From Marininema halotolerans (GTDB lineage Bacteria; Bacillota; Bacilli; Thermoactinomycetales; DSM-45169), in the NCBI RefSeq assembly GCF_900116235.1, contig NZ_FPAA01000013.1, forward strand, positions 19,643 to 83,642: 64,000 nt of DNA. Direction: 5' to 3'. The notes beneath the pieces are model-generated. The model made no database searches. It saw nothing but the letters and a program-made list of their open reading frames with translations, and had not been told where the DNA came from. The translations under genes and the position numbers were made by a program. Shown in pieces: positions 19,128-26,518 of this stretch (position 1 is its first letter; each line of letters opens with the position of its first letter).

Positions 19128-19925
19128 TTGGGTGAATCGATTGTAGTAACTTCTGGCAAAGGCGGCGTGGGAAAATCAACGACTTCAACAAATCTCGGTA
19201 CGGCTCTCGCTCTCAGCGGAAAGAAAGTGGTTCTGGTGGATACAGATATCGGCCTTCGCAACCTCGATGTATTAATGGGTTTGGAAAATCGAATCGTATT
19301 TGATATCGTGGATGTCGTTGAGAAAAAATGTCGAATCAAACAAGCGTTAATCAAAGATAAACGTTGTGATGATCTTTACTTACTTCCTGCGGCGCAAACA
19401 AAGGATAAATCCTCAGTCTCTTCCGAACAACTGCGCTGGTTAGTGGCGGAATTGAAAGAAGAGCATGATTTTGTCATTATTGATTGTCCGGCGGGGATAG
19501 AAATGGGTTTTAAAAATGCCATTGCAGGCGCGGATCGATCGATTGTCGTTACGACACCAGAAACCACTGCGATTCGAGATGCGGATCGGGTGATTGGTTT
19601 ATTAGAAAAAGAAAAGCTGGGCTATCCACCCAAGTTGATCCTTAATCGATACCGTCCCCACTTGGTAAAAGAGGGCGGGATGATGGACGTTGATGAAGTG
19701 ATCTCTGTCCTTGCTGTTGATTTGTTAGGAGTGGTTCCTGATGATGAAGAAGTAATACGGGCAGGGAATGAAGGTGAGCCCATCGTTTTACATAACCGCT
19801 ATTTAGTTGCAAAAGCCTATCGAAATATCGCCCGACGCATCCAGGGAGAGACGGTTCCCCTCCTCGTTTTGGAAAAGGAACGTCCATGGAAAGCGCGTAT
19901 GAAAAAATGGCTCGGGTTTGCATAA
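19128..19925 (+). CDS. minD: Septum site-determining ATPase MinD
   Basis: 265-aa deviant-Walker ATPase that brings MinC to the membrane. Walker A is SGKGGVGKSTTSTNLG, followed by DTDIGLRNLDVLMGLENR and DCPAGIEMGFKNAI. The C-terminal end is an amphipathic basic helix (WKARMKKWLGFA) that targets the membrane. The TTG start at 19128 is set by GAGGAGGAG at 19114-19122. A terminator follows directly. Confidence 0.98.
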   Translation: MGESIVVTSGKGGVGKSTTSTNLGTALALSGKKVVLVDTDIGLRNLDVLMGLENRIVFDIVDVVEKKCRIKQALIKDKRCDDLYLLPAAQTKDKSSVSSEQLRWLVAELKEEHDFVIIDCPAGIEMGFKNAIAGADRSIVVTTPETTAIRDADRVIGLLEKEKLGYPPKLILNRYRPHLVKEGGMMDVDEVISVLAVDLLGVVPDDEEVIRAGNEGEPIVLHNRYLVAKAYRNIARRIQGETVPLLVLEKERPWKARMKKWLGFA

Positions 19926-19928
19926 ACC

Positions 19929-19966
19929 ATCGCTCACTTTCTAATTAGAAGGTGAGCGATTCTTAT
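19929..19966 (+). terminator. Terminator after minD
   Basis: Stem ATCGCTCAC (19929-19937) with GTGAGCGAT (19952-19960), continued inward by TTCT/AGAA, and followed by TCTTATAA. Confidence 0.8.
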
Positions 19967-20042
19967 AAACGGCAAATCCCTCATATTGGGTTTATAACCT
20001 CTCGAATTGTTGTCCATACTGATGATAAGGGAGGGATGATCT

Positions 20043-20195
20043 ATGCCAAAAGGCGTCCAATGTGAAGTAGATACCTGTACCTATTGGGCTTCAGGCAATA
20101 TGTGCGACGCAGATCAAATTATGGTTGTGGGTCACACCCAAAAGCCCCATGACTCTGAAGAGACTGATTGCGATACGTTTGAAGCGAAACACTAA
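20043..20195 (+). CDS. DUF1540-type small Cys-rich protein, 50 aa
   Basis: ATG 20043 follows AGGGAGGG at 20028-20035. The 50-residue product has Cys at the DUF1540 positions (VQCEVDTCTYW, NMCDADQI, TDCDTFEA), suggesting a small metal-binding or disulfide-stabilised domain. The family is widespread in spore formers and of unknown function. It lies between minD and spoIVFA, flanked by terminators on both sides, so it is a single-gene unit not found at this site in B. subtilis. Confidence 0.88.
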   Translation: MPKGVQCEVDTCTYWASGNMCDADQIMVVGHTQKPHDSEETDCDTFEAKH

Positions 20196-20210
20196 ATCGC
20201 CAAACTCCTG

Positions 20211-20247
20211 AAAAAAACCCCCTTCATATATAGAGGGGGTTTTTTTC
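20211..20247 (+). terminator. Rho-independent terminator
   Basis: AAAAAAACCCCCT (20211-20223) pairs with AGGGGGTTTTTTT (20234-20246), loop about 10 nt, long T-run. Confidence 0.93.
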
Positions 20248-20303
20248 AAACAACCCATCGTTCATCAAGGACAAGTCATACGAAGATAAGACAGGTCATA
20301 AAC

Positions 20304-21107
20304 TTGTACAAACGAATGGCAAGGCGGGTGAGCGATTTCATGAGGGACTGGAACCAAGGGATACAAAAACGAAGAGAAGAGCGAATGCGAGCCATTCGAA
20401 TGGGAAAACCTGACCCCTTCGCTTATAGAGATCCTGTGTGGAAAAAGGATTCCTCAGGTCGATCAGAGGAACTTCCTTGGAATCGTCCACAATGGATGGC
20501 AGGTGAAGGGAAGCGAAAGAAAGAAGGAAAGTTACTTTTGCAGTTTTTTGTTGCATTTATTCTATTTACAGGGACCTATTTAATTTTTCAATCCCAAGCC
20601 CCATCTGGAAAAACAGCGCAAGCTTATATCGCTGAAGTCATGGAGCGGGATTATAATTTTGCGGGTGTTGCACAATGGTACGAAAACACCATTGGGGATT
20701 CACCATCCATTCTGCCAGCTTTTTTAAATAGTGGGAGTCCCTCGAATACAAAAGAAACGTGGATGTCTCCTGTTAAAGGAAAGAAAGTTACAACCTACAG
20801 CAAACAAGATCGTGGTGTCTTTATTCAAACGGCAAAAGGAGCCCCTGTCGTTGCAGTAGCCGAAGGTTGGGTAATCAAGGCCGGTACTGAAGAAGGGCTG
20901 GGTAAGACTGTGATTATTCGGCATAAAGATGGGCGTGAGACATGGTACGGTGGCATGGATACCTTACGTGTCAAGGAAAAGGATTGGGTAAAATCGAATC
21001 AACTCTTAGGGGAGACAACGGATAAAAGTGACGAATCACTTCTCTTCTTTGCCCTGAAGGAAAAGGGGGGATTCGTTGATCCGACGGGAGTGATCTCCCT
21101 TGACTAG
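20304..21107 (+). CDS. spoIVFA: Stage IV sporulation protein FA (inhibitor of SpoIVFB)
   Basis: 267 aa. A basic cytoplasmic N-terminus is followed by one membrane span (about residues 76-96: LLLQFFVAFILFTGTYLIF) and an extracytoplasmic LytM/M23-like domain (GVFIQTAKGAPVVAVAEGWV, GKTVIIRHKDGRETWYGG). The canonical zinc ligands of active M23 peptidases are not evident, as expected for SpoIVFA, which holds the pro-sigma-K protease inactive. The start is TTG 20304 or ATG 20316. It overlaps spoIVFB by 8 bases. Two near-identical boxes (GACAAGTCATA near 20269, GACAGGTCATA near 20290) lie upstream; CATACGAAG could be a weak sigma-E -10. Confidence 0.9.
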   Translation: MYKRMARRVSDFMRDWNQGIQKRREERMRAIRMGKPDPFAYRDPVWKKDSSGRSEELPWNRPQWMAGEGKRKKEGKLLLQFFVAFILFTGTYLIFQSQAPSGKTAQAYIAEVMERDYNFAGVAQWYENTIGDSPSILPAFLNSGSPSNTKETWMSPVKGKKVTTYSKQDRGVFIQTAKGAPVVAVAEGWVIKAGTEEGLGKTVIIRHKDGRETWYGGMDTLRVKEKDWVKSNQLLGETTDKSDESLLFFALKEKGGFVDPTGVISLD

Positions 21108-21960
21108 GATCCAGCTCCATGGTACATCCCTTCGGATTCATTCGTTATTTTGGGTGGTTATCCTCTTATCGGTAGTGACTGGCCGGTTTATGGAGGTAAT
21201 CACCTTGTTCGTTTTAGTACTCATTCATGAGTTAGGTCATGTAACAGCGGCTACATCATATCATTGGCGGATCCAGTCCATTGAGCTCCTTCCCTTTGGG
21301 GGAGTTGCCCGTACAGATGAATGGGGGACAGTGCCTGCTCGTGAAGAAATCGTCGTTGCCTTAGCTGGGCCCTTTCACAACATCATTATGATCTTGTTTG
21401 GTTATTTCTTTTTTAAAATGGGTTGGTGGTCCGCAGAGTGGACAAATTACTTTGTCCAGGGGAATGCATTTTTAGCAGGATTTAATTTGTTACCGATCTA
21501 CCCATTGGATGGTGGGCGGGTTCTGCAGGCGTTGTTATGTTATCTCATGCCTTTTCGGCAGGCGGTGCGTATTAGCATTGGGATTGGGATGATCGGTGCG
21601 GGTGTCCTATTATGGATCAGTGTTTTAGGTTCAGAACTTCATTTGAATCTTGCCGCAGTTGCCCTCTTTCTCCTTTATTCCAATGGGATTTCATTAAAAC
21701 ACCGCAAATACCAATACATGCGTTTTCTAATCCACCGTAAAGAAAATCACGTTCCCGATGGTGCTCGGATTATTCGTTTAACGGTTCGGCCAGAGGAGCC
21801 TCTTTCCGTTGTCTTAAAGCGGTTACGAAAAGAAGCGTATCATGTGCTAGAAGTACAGGAACCTGGGGGCAAGAGACGAATGGTTCCAGAAGAGGTACTG
21901 TTTCAAAGTTATTTTGGCGAAAAACGGACCCGTGGGATTATTGCAGATCTGATCGCTTAA
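21100..21960 (+). CDS. spoIVFB: Stage IV sporulation protein FB (site-2 protease for pro-sigma-K)
   Basis: 286-aa intramembrane zinc metalloprotease (M50). HELGH is at residues 43-47 inside a hydrophobic span. The second active-site motif is NLLPIYPLDGGRVLQ. The C-terminal soluble part (VRPEEPLSVVLKRLRKEAYHVLEV) is CBS-like, as in family members that sense ATP. The TTG start at 21100 lies inside the end of spoIVFA, so translation is coupled. In B. subtilis rplU follows; here a 14-kb island intervenes. Confidence 0.95.
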   Translation: MTRIQLHGTSLRIHSLFWVVILLSVVTGRFMEVITLFVLVLIHELGHVTAATSYHWRIQSIELLPFGGVARTDEWGTVPAREEIVVALAGPFHNIIMILFGYFFFKMGWWSAEWTNYFVQGNAFLAGFNLLPIYPLDGGRVLQALLCYLMPFRQAVRISIGIGMIGAGVLLWISVLGSELHLNLAAVALFLLYSNGISLKHRKYQYMRFLIHRKENHVPDGARIIRLTVRPEEPLSVVLKRLRKEAYHVLEVQEPGGKRRMVPEEVLFQSYFGEKRTRGIIADLIA

Positions 21961-21988
21961 TAATCCAAGTTGGAGGATGGAGGACGAG

Positions 21989-22118
21989 TGGTAACATGAG
22001 ACTTGCCGTTGACGAGGATGTAAAATTGAAGGATCAAATTATTCGCTAGATCAGTGACAACAGGTTATTACACCTGTGCTTATTCCAGGTGACTAAGGGA
22101 TAAGGGGGTACCTAGGCG
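21989..22118 (+). other. Leader region with micro-ORF and alternative hairpins
   Basis: A 17-codon frame (ATG 21996 to TAG 22049) precedes three mutually exclusive pairing segments: CAGGT at 22061-22065, ACCTG at 22072-22076 (with CACCTG from 22071), and CAGGTG at 22086-22091. The arrangement could attenuate the next gene. There is no T-tract, so the support is weak. Confidence 0.25.
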
Positions 22119-22517
22119 ATGAAACAATCCCTCCACTTTGCACGAAGCTGCTATCAACATTTGGCTGGGAAAGTCAGTGTCGCGTTATGTGAACGATTCA
22201 TTGAACAAAAATGGGTAATTCTAAGTGACGAGGGTTCACCTCTACTCACGAAAGCAGGCATTGATGGCTTGAGGAGTATGGGCATGGATGTGGTGTTCTT
22301 GGAGAAGAGCAAGCGATCTATGCTTCGCTTTTGTTTGGATGGTTCAGAGAAGAAACCGCATCTTGCAGGAGAAGTGGGCAACCGCCTCTTGCGTTTCTTT
22401 TTAGATGAGGGCTGGTTTCAACGCGAAGGAACCAGTCGCAAGTTAGTGCTGACTGACAAAGGGGAGCGCTTGTTAAACAAAATGGGTGTATCTGGGGTAC
22501 AAGTCCCCTCTCAATGA
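22119..22517 (+). CDS. Orphan C-terminal domain of an ArsR-type regulator
   Basis: 132 aa made of two similar halves: YQHLAGKVSVALCERFIEQKWV..LTKAGIDGL and KPHLAGEVGNRLLRFFLDEGWF..LTDKGERLL. Such tandem HLAG...LT..G segments form the C-terminal part of a class of ArsR/SmtB-like transcription factors. The usual N-terminal winged-helix DNA-binding domain (about 90 aa) is absent, and the sequence before the ATG has no frame that could supply it. This may be a truncated remnant or a free effector domain. The site GGATAAGGGGG lies about 12 bp upstream. It opens the accessory island after spoIVFB. Confidence 0.65.
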   Translation: MKQSLHFARSCYQHLAGKVSVALCERFIEQKWVILSDEGSPLLTKAGIDGLRSMGMDVVFLEKSKRSMLRFCLDGSEKKPHLAGEVGNRLLRFFLDEGWFQREGTSRKLVLTDKGERLLNKMGVSGVQVPSQ

Positions 22518-22550
22518 CCCATTTGTAGTGTTAATGGATTCTTTGTAATA

Positions 22551-22592
22551 AAGCCGATTTACCAAGATCTCATTTATTTTTGGCTCCTTCGA
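22551..22592. repeat. Left direct-repeat block flanking the phosphotransferase gene
   Basis: AAGCCGATTTA (22551-22561) followed by CTCCTTCGA (22584-22592). Both words recur in the same order and orientation at 23737-23765, on the other side of the minus-strand phosphotransferase gene. Confidence 0.6.
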
Positions 22593-22666
22593 CATACCAG
22601 AGGGCGGATGAGTTACAACAGAATCAATACGATTGTCAGCTATGTTTTACTCTTAACTTCACTGAA

Positions 22667-23539
22667 TTACTTTTGAACTAGTACGAGGTCTAGCCAGGAT
22701 TTCGCCTCATTGTACAAAATTGGATTGTTTTGCGGCGTGTAGTAGGTAAGGATTGCAACTGCCTGTGATACGACCCAACCGCGGGCCCTTGCCAATGTAG
22801 CATCGTCCGTACGGATAGCATCAAGGAACACATCGCGCGCCTCTGGCGAGTGCAACTTCCACGCGACCATTACATCACACGCAGGGTCACCTATGCCCAT
22901 TGTCTCCCAATCAATCACACCGCTGATACGCTTATCACGTACGAGCCAGTTACGTACATCTAGATCGCCGTGATGCCAAACAGGAGGACCGTTCCATGGA
23001 GGTGCAGCAAGAGCTGACTCCCATATAGCAGACACCGTGGGATCGCCATTAAATCGTGCTAGCCAATATCGGAAGTCCTTGTCCCGTTGGGCCAAAGGAA
23101 TGCCGCGTCCTAACGGCCCTCCCGTTGGATCGGCTTGTTGCAGTGCTAGGACAAACCCCGCGAGATCGCGTGCTGCCTGAATCTCGTCAATCGCCTCTAT
23201 CGGCATCGTTTCACCCCTCAGCCACGAATGTATCTCCCAAAACCATGGGTATTCGTTATTGGGGCGCCCCTGAGCGATAGGTACAGGGATTTCAAGCGGA
23301 ACTAATGGCACGAGTTTTGGTAGCCATAAGAACTCGCGTCCTCCTGGTGTCGTCGGTCCTTCCCTTCTCGCTAGCCGAATGGAATATTCGTCACCAAGTC
23401 GGAAAATGGCATTTACCGTTCCAACTGGCTCTACTTTACGAAGGGGCAACTCTGCCCAGTGGGGGAACTGATCGACAAGCATACGACGCACAAGTCGCTC
23501 TTCAATTTCCAATTCGTCAGCATGCATCTTCTCGGACAT
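22667..23539 (-). CDS. Aminoglycoside-phosphotransferase-family (APH-like) protein
   Basis: 290-aa kinase-fold phosphotransferase. The Brenner-type catalytic loop is WHHGDLDVRNWLV, and the metal-binding Asp motif is GVIDWETMGIGDPACD; both are intact. N-terminal strands GTVNAIFRLGDEYSIRLARR form the nucleotide-binding lobe. The ATG at 23539 follows AAGGAGAG at 23554-23547; an upstream frame start at 23614 has none. The gene is visibly more GC-rich than its surroundings and is flanked by direct repeats, suggesting separate acquisition. The substrate (antibiotic, homoserine, choline or other) cannot be told. Confidence 0.82.
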   Translation of the reverse strand: MSEKMHADELEIEERLVRRMLVDQFPHWAELPLRKVEPVGTVNAIFRLGDEYSIRLARREGPTTPGGREFLWLPKLVPLVPLEIPVPIAQGRPNNEYPWFWEIHSWLRGETMPIEAIDEIQAARDLAGFVLALQQADPTGGPLGRGIPLAQRDKDFRYWLARFNGDPTVSAIWESALAAPPWNGPPVWHHGDLDVRNWLVRDKRISGVIDWETMGIGDPACDVMVAWKLHSPEARDVFLDAIRTDDATLARARGWVVSQAVAILTYYTPQNNPILYNEAKSWLDLVLVQK

Positions 23540-23651
23540 CGTATGATCTCTCCTTGGTAGCTCTACCATAAACTTATCAAAAAGCCACACTTTTTCATTA
23601 TAAAATGCAGTCACACCTTAAAAAATTAACTTCTCTTAATTTATTTAATTA

Positions 23652-23679
23652 TAACACAAATCCTATAGGGGTTGTGTTA
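23652..23679. repeat. Inverted repeat upstream of the phosphotransferase gene
   Basis: TAACACAA (23652-23659) and TTGTGTTA (23672-23679) with a 12-bp centre. TATAAT can be read on the minus strand at 23653-23648, so the palindrome may be an operator over that gene's promoter. It could instead be a hairpin downstream of the minus-strand MFS gene. Confidence 0.35.
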
Positions 23680-23736
23680 CATTACTATCAACCTAAGATG
23701 AATTTATACCTATAATTTATAGAAACCGTTATTATG

Positions 23737-23765
23737 AAGCCGATTTAATTCGATGTCTCCTTCGA
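23737..23765. repeat. Right direct-repeat block flanking the phosphotransferase gene
   Basis: AAGCCGATTTA (23737-23747) and CTCCTTCGA (23757-23765), matching the pair at 22551-22592, but with 9 instead of 22 bases between the two words. Confidence 0.6.
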
Positions 23766-23801
23766 GGGGTGAGGGTATTTGCTCAGACAGTGAATCCAGG
23801 G

Positions 23802-25040
23802 CTACGTTTCATTAAGGGGAAGTTTGCGATCGTCGGACGGGTGGTACGTGGTTGCCTCAATTTTTTTGAAAAAGATGGTTTGACCCAAGCCACCGCAAAA
23901 CAAACATAGAGCGACTAACGCAAATAATAGGGGATATCCCTTTGTTCCGATAAGAAGGGAACCGAATAAAGGACCGATCATTCGCGAAAGGTCCCAATGC
24001 ATTCCATAGATAGAAAAGGCACGTCCGCGATGGTGTAGGGGTGCGATTTGTGAGAGCGTGGTTTGTAAACGCATCAGCCCAAGTGTTTCTGCAGTGGCTA
24101 ATAAAAACTGAGCCCCAAAAAGTAAAAAGAGGGAGGAGCCGTATCCATAGAGAAGGGCGACACCCCCAAACAGGAAGTACGAGGCCAGGATGACTGTACG
24201 ACTCGGGTACCGAGCCGTTTTTTTGACGACTGCGAGTTGTATGAGAATCACGGCCACACCATGCAATGTGGCTAACCAAACCATAAGGGATGGTAGCTTA
24301 GGATAGGACTGTTTTAAGATAAGCGGGAAGTTGCTTTCGATTTGAGCATAAAAAAAACTGATCGGGAGTGCCAAGACCATATAGCTGATGATGTTTTTTA
24401 ACTGCCACCAATGAAAGGGTTGGGGCATTTTTGTATGGTTGGAGGTAAGAAGATGAGTACTGGGGATACTTTCTGCCACTTTCCAGCGAAAGAGGAGAAG
24501 ATAGATGAAAAGACCCAGTGAGGACAGCGCAAAAAAGAGCCTTGGATGATGGATGATCAGCAGGCCACAAAATGGGCTGATTACGACTCCCATCGTGGCG
24601 ATGACGTTCAATAGTCCATATACTTCTGCGAGGCGATTCGGTTCAACAATGTCAGCAATTTGCGCTTTGGATGCCGGAATGTAGAAGGAACGACCGACAC
24701 CATTAATCATATTGGCAATAGCGATCAACCAGAGGTGGGTGGCCAATAGATAACCCACCATAGCGAACAGCTGCAGGCTAAGAGCAAGCATCATGATGGG
24801 CTTTCTACCGAATCGATCCGTAATATTTCCCCCGATCAGTGTAGAGAGAATATCGGCAAAGGGTTGTAAGCCGATAATGAGCATGGTGAGGGTGGGGTTT
24901 TTAATGATTTGGTCTTGATAGAGGATCATAAAGGGAGCAATCGCGGAGCCAGTTAAACAGGTGATGAATTCGCCTAAAAGACGAACTTGGATCGTCATTG
25001 AATAGCTTTTAATCAGCGAAGGTAGTTGGTAAATAAGCAT
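23802..25040 (-). CDS. MFS transporter (island copy 1)
   Basis: 412-aa major-facilitator protein with about 12 hydrophobic spans and the MFS motif A GGNITDRFGRKPIMM after span 2. It shares layout and wording with the MFS protein at 30610-31851 (LLGEF..; the GG.(I/L)(T/A)DR(F/W)GRK loop; YIPASKAQIADIV / YVPASRAMVSDLV), so the two are probably paralogues. The ATG at 25040 with AAAGTGGG upstream is preferred over TTG 25064. It is divergent from the oxygenase gene across a 358-bp regulatory region. An exporter role for the peptide product is inferred from position. Confidence 0.85.
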   Translation of the reverse strand: MLIYQLPSLIKSYSMTIQVRLLGEFITCLTGSAIAPFMILYQDQIIKNPTLTMLIIGLQPFADILSTLIGGNITDRFGRKPIMMLALSLQLFAMVGYLLATHLWLIAIANMINGVGRSFYIPASKAQIADIVEPNRLAEVYGLLNVIATMGVVISPFCGLLIIHHPRLFFALSSLGLFIYLLLFRWKVAESIPSTHLLTSNHTKMPQPFHWWQLKNIISYMVLALPISFFYAQIESNFPLILKQSYPKLPSLMVWLATLHGVAVILIQLAVVKKTARYPSRTVILASYFLFGGVALLYGYGSSLFLLFGAQFLLATAETLGLMRLQTTLSQIAPLHHRGRAFSIYGMHWDLSRMIGPLFGSLLIGTKGYPLLFALVALCLFCGGLGQTIFFKKIEATTYHPSDDRKLPLNET

Positions 25041-25398
25041 GGAATCCCACTTTCTGTCTGTCAACGATGGATATCGCTGATTGTACAGGGGGGACTCCCG
25101 GCAAAAAAGTGTAGAGTTTAATGAAAATCACTTCGTCTTTTTTATCATGGTTTTTTTATCTGGAACGGGAATCTCAGGTAATACAAAACGTCTAGAATTG
25201 TTGGAACAAAGTATTCCATGAATTTTTTCATAGAAATAGAAGCAAGATGATGACGTAGGATATTCAATCTTCCCAGGGAGGGCGTTATAACAACGCATAA
25301 CCTTAACATATGGAGTTGCTCGAAGGATTTACTTTCTACTCATTAATATAATATAATTCATTAATAATATAATATTTTAAAAATTCGGAGGCGAATAC
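25041..25398. promoter_or_regulatory. Divergent intergenic regulatory region of the island
   Basis: 358 bp with no credible gene, between MFS copy 1 (minus) and the oxygenase (plus). It holds a palindrome ATGAA-TTTT-TTCAT at 25218-25231, then two 18-bp tandem AT repeats at 25341-25358 and 25359-25376 with several TATAAT-like words. The oxygenase ribosome site GGAGG is at 25387-25391. The 14-mer TTAATATAATATAA (25343-25356) recurs at 35543-35556 before the protease gene. No perfect sigma-A -35/-10 pair was found. Confidence 0.5.
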
Positions 25399-26403
25399 AT
25401 GACGACTCGTTTGGGGCTTTCGGTGGATATTGCTTTTACGGACAATGATAGAGATTACTTAAAAGAATGTTTTTTACAGATAACGACCAATCCTTATACG
25501 GATTATGATCAATTTCAAGAGAAGATAAAGGATTTAGCGGAGAATGATGCGAGGGTACAGGAAATCATGGCGATCTTACGTCCCTATAAGGATCGTGATT
25601 TACATGAGCACCCCTTTTTCACCTTAACAAATTGCCCAATTGATGAGGATCTTCCTGTATTTGATTTTAAGGATCCAGTCAACTCCAAATATGAATTGAA
25701 AAAGACGTTTGTTGCTGAGGCGTTTTTACAGTGGTTTGCTTATATTATGGATCAACCTGCGATTGGCTATGTCAATGTGAATAACGGCGACGTCTTCCAA
25801 GATATCTATCCGATGGAATCGCTACAAGAAACCCAGTCCCAAAAAGCGATCGTACCCCTTGGTTTTCACAAAGACTTAGCGAATCACTTTGTTCGACCGG
25901 ATTTTGTGAATATGTTAGGCATGCGTAGTTTCCATGGCAATCAAATCTACACAACCTTCGTCACGAATAAAGAGCTTCTCGCCCATATGAGCCCCGAGGA
26001 ACAATTCATTTTGAAGCAGGCACTTTTTTATACCCCCTTTGACGATTTGAGTGTGTATGGGAATAAAAAGAAACTGGGCCGTGCAAAGGATCATGCTATA
26101 CTGATTGACAATGATGATCTCGCATATTTTGAGAATCGTACAGTGGGAACCACTGAGGCAGCACAGCAGATTGTGGACAAAATTAATCGACTATTACATC
26201 AACTAAAAGTATCCCATTTAATGAAGCCGGGTGAATTGATTAGTGTCGCAAATAATCATTCCCTACATGGAAAGGATGTTCTATCCGTTTCAGATCCAGA
26301 GCAACAAAAAAAGAGGTGGACGATTAAGACCGTTAATGTTTTTCACCTCGATAAACATCAGGAACATTTTTTAGAAGGAACGAAATGCATTGTCAACGGT
26401 TAG
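25399..26403 (+). CDS. Fe(II)/2-oxoglutarate-dependent oxygenase, amino-acid hydroxylase-like
   Basis: 334 aa of the TauD/clavaminate-synthase-like superfamily, which includes the amino-acid hydroxylases VioC and AsnO. The iron ligands are visible as HxD at H157 and D159 (GFHKDLANHFVRPDFVNMLG) and the distal His290 in NNHSLHGKD; a candidate 2-oxoglutarate-binding Arg is R306. The segment after HxD matches the VioC/AsnO pattern of catalytic strand followed by R-P-D/N-(F/Y)-V. It directly precedes the NRPS gene, so hydroxylation of a free or carrier-bound amino acid is the likely role; that is inference. The start is set by GGAGGCG at 25387-25393. Confidence 0.8.
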   Translation: MTTRLGLSVDIAFTDNDRDYLKECFLQITTNPYTDYDQFQEKIKDLAENDARVQEIMAILRPYKDRDLHEHPFFTLTNCPIDEDLPVFDFKDPVNSKYELKKTFVAEAFLQWFAYIMDQPAIGYVNVNNGDVFQDIYPMESLQETQSQKAIVPLGFHKDLANHFVRPDFVNMLGMRSFHGNQIYTTFVTNKELLAHMSPEEQFILKQALFYTPFDDLSVYGNKKKLGRAKDHAILIDNDDLAYFENRTVGTTEAAQQIVDKINRLLHQLKVSHLMKPGELISVANNHSLHGKDVLSVSDPEQQKKRWTIKTVNVFHLDKHQEHFLEGTKCIVNG

Positions 26404-26463
26404 GGAGAACCCTACCCAGTAGGGAAGTTGTAAAGGCAAACCGATGGGATACATAGGATCAGC

Positions 26464-26495
26464 GAATGGACATGAACTCATGTCCATTCCTTTTT
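26464..26495 (+). terminator. Terminator/attenuator between the oxygenase and NRPS genes
   Basis: GAATGGACAT (26464-26473) pairs perfectly with ATGTCCATTC (26480-26489), loop GAACTC, followed by CTTTTT. Two smaller exclusive hairpins (TAGGG/CCCTA at 26401-26414 and CCCTAC/GTAGGG at 26410-26424) lie upstream. The stem falls inside the longest reading frame of the NRPS gene, which argues for the later start at 26519. Confidence 0.7.
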
Positions 26496-26518
26496 ACATG
26501 GATAAGGTGGTGCAACCA

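Noticed and set aside
25341..25376. CRISPR-like repeat
   Set aside because: Two AT-rich tandem units without spacers; not an array.
26444..26518. Longer N-terminus for the NRPS
   Set aside because: Contains a terminator hairpin and weak site; the A domain begins after 26519.
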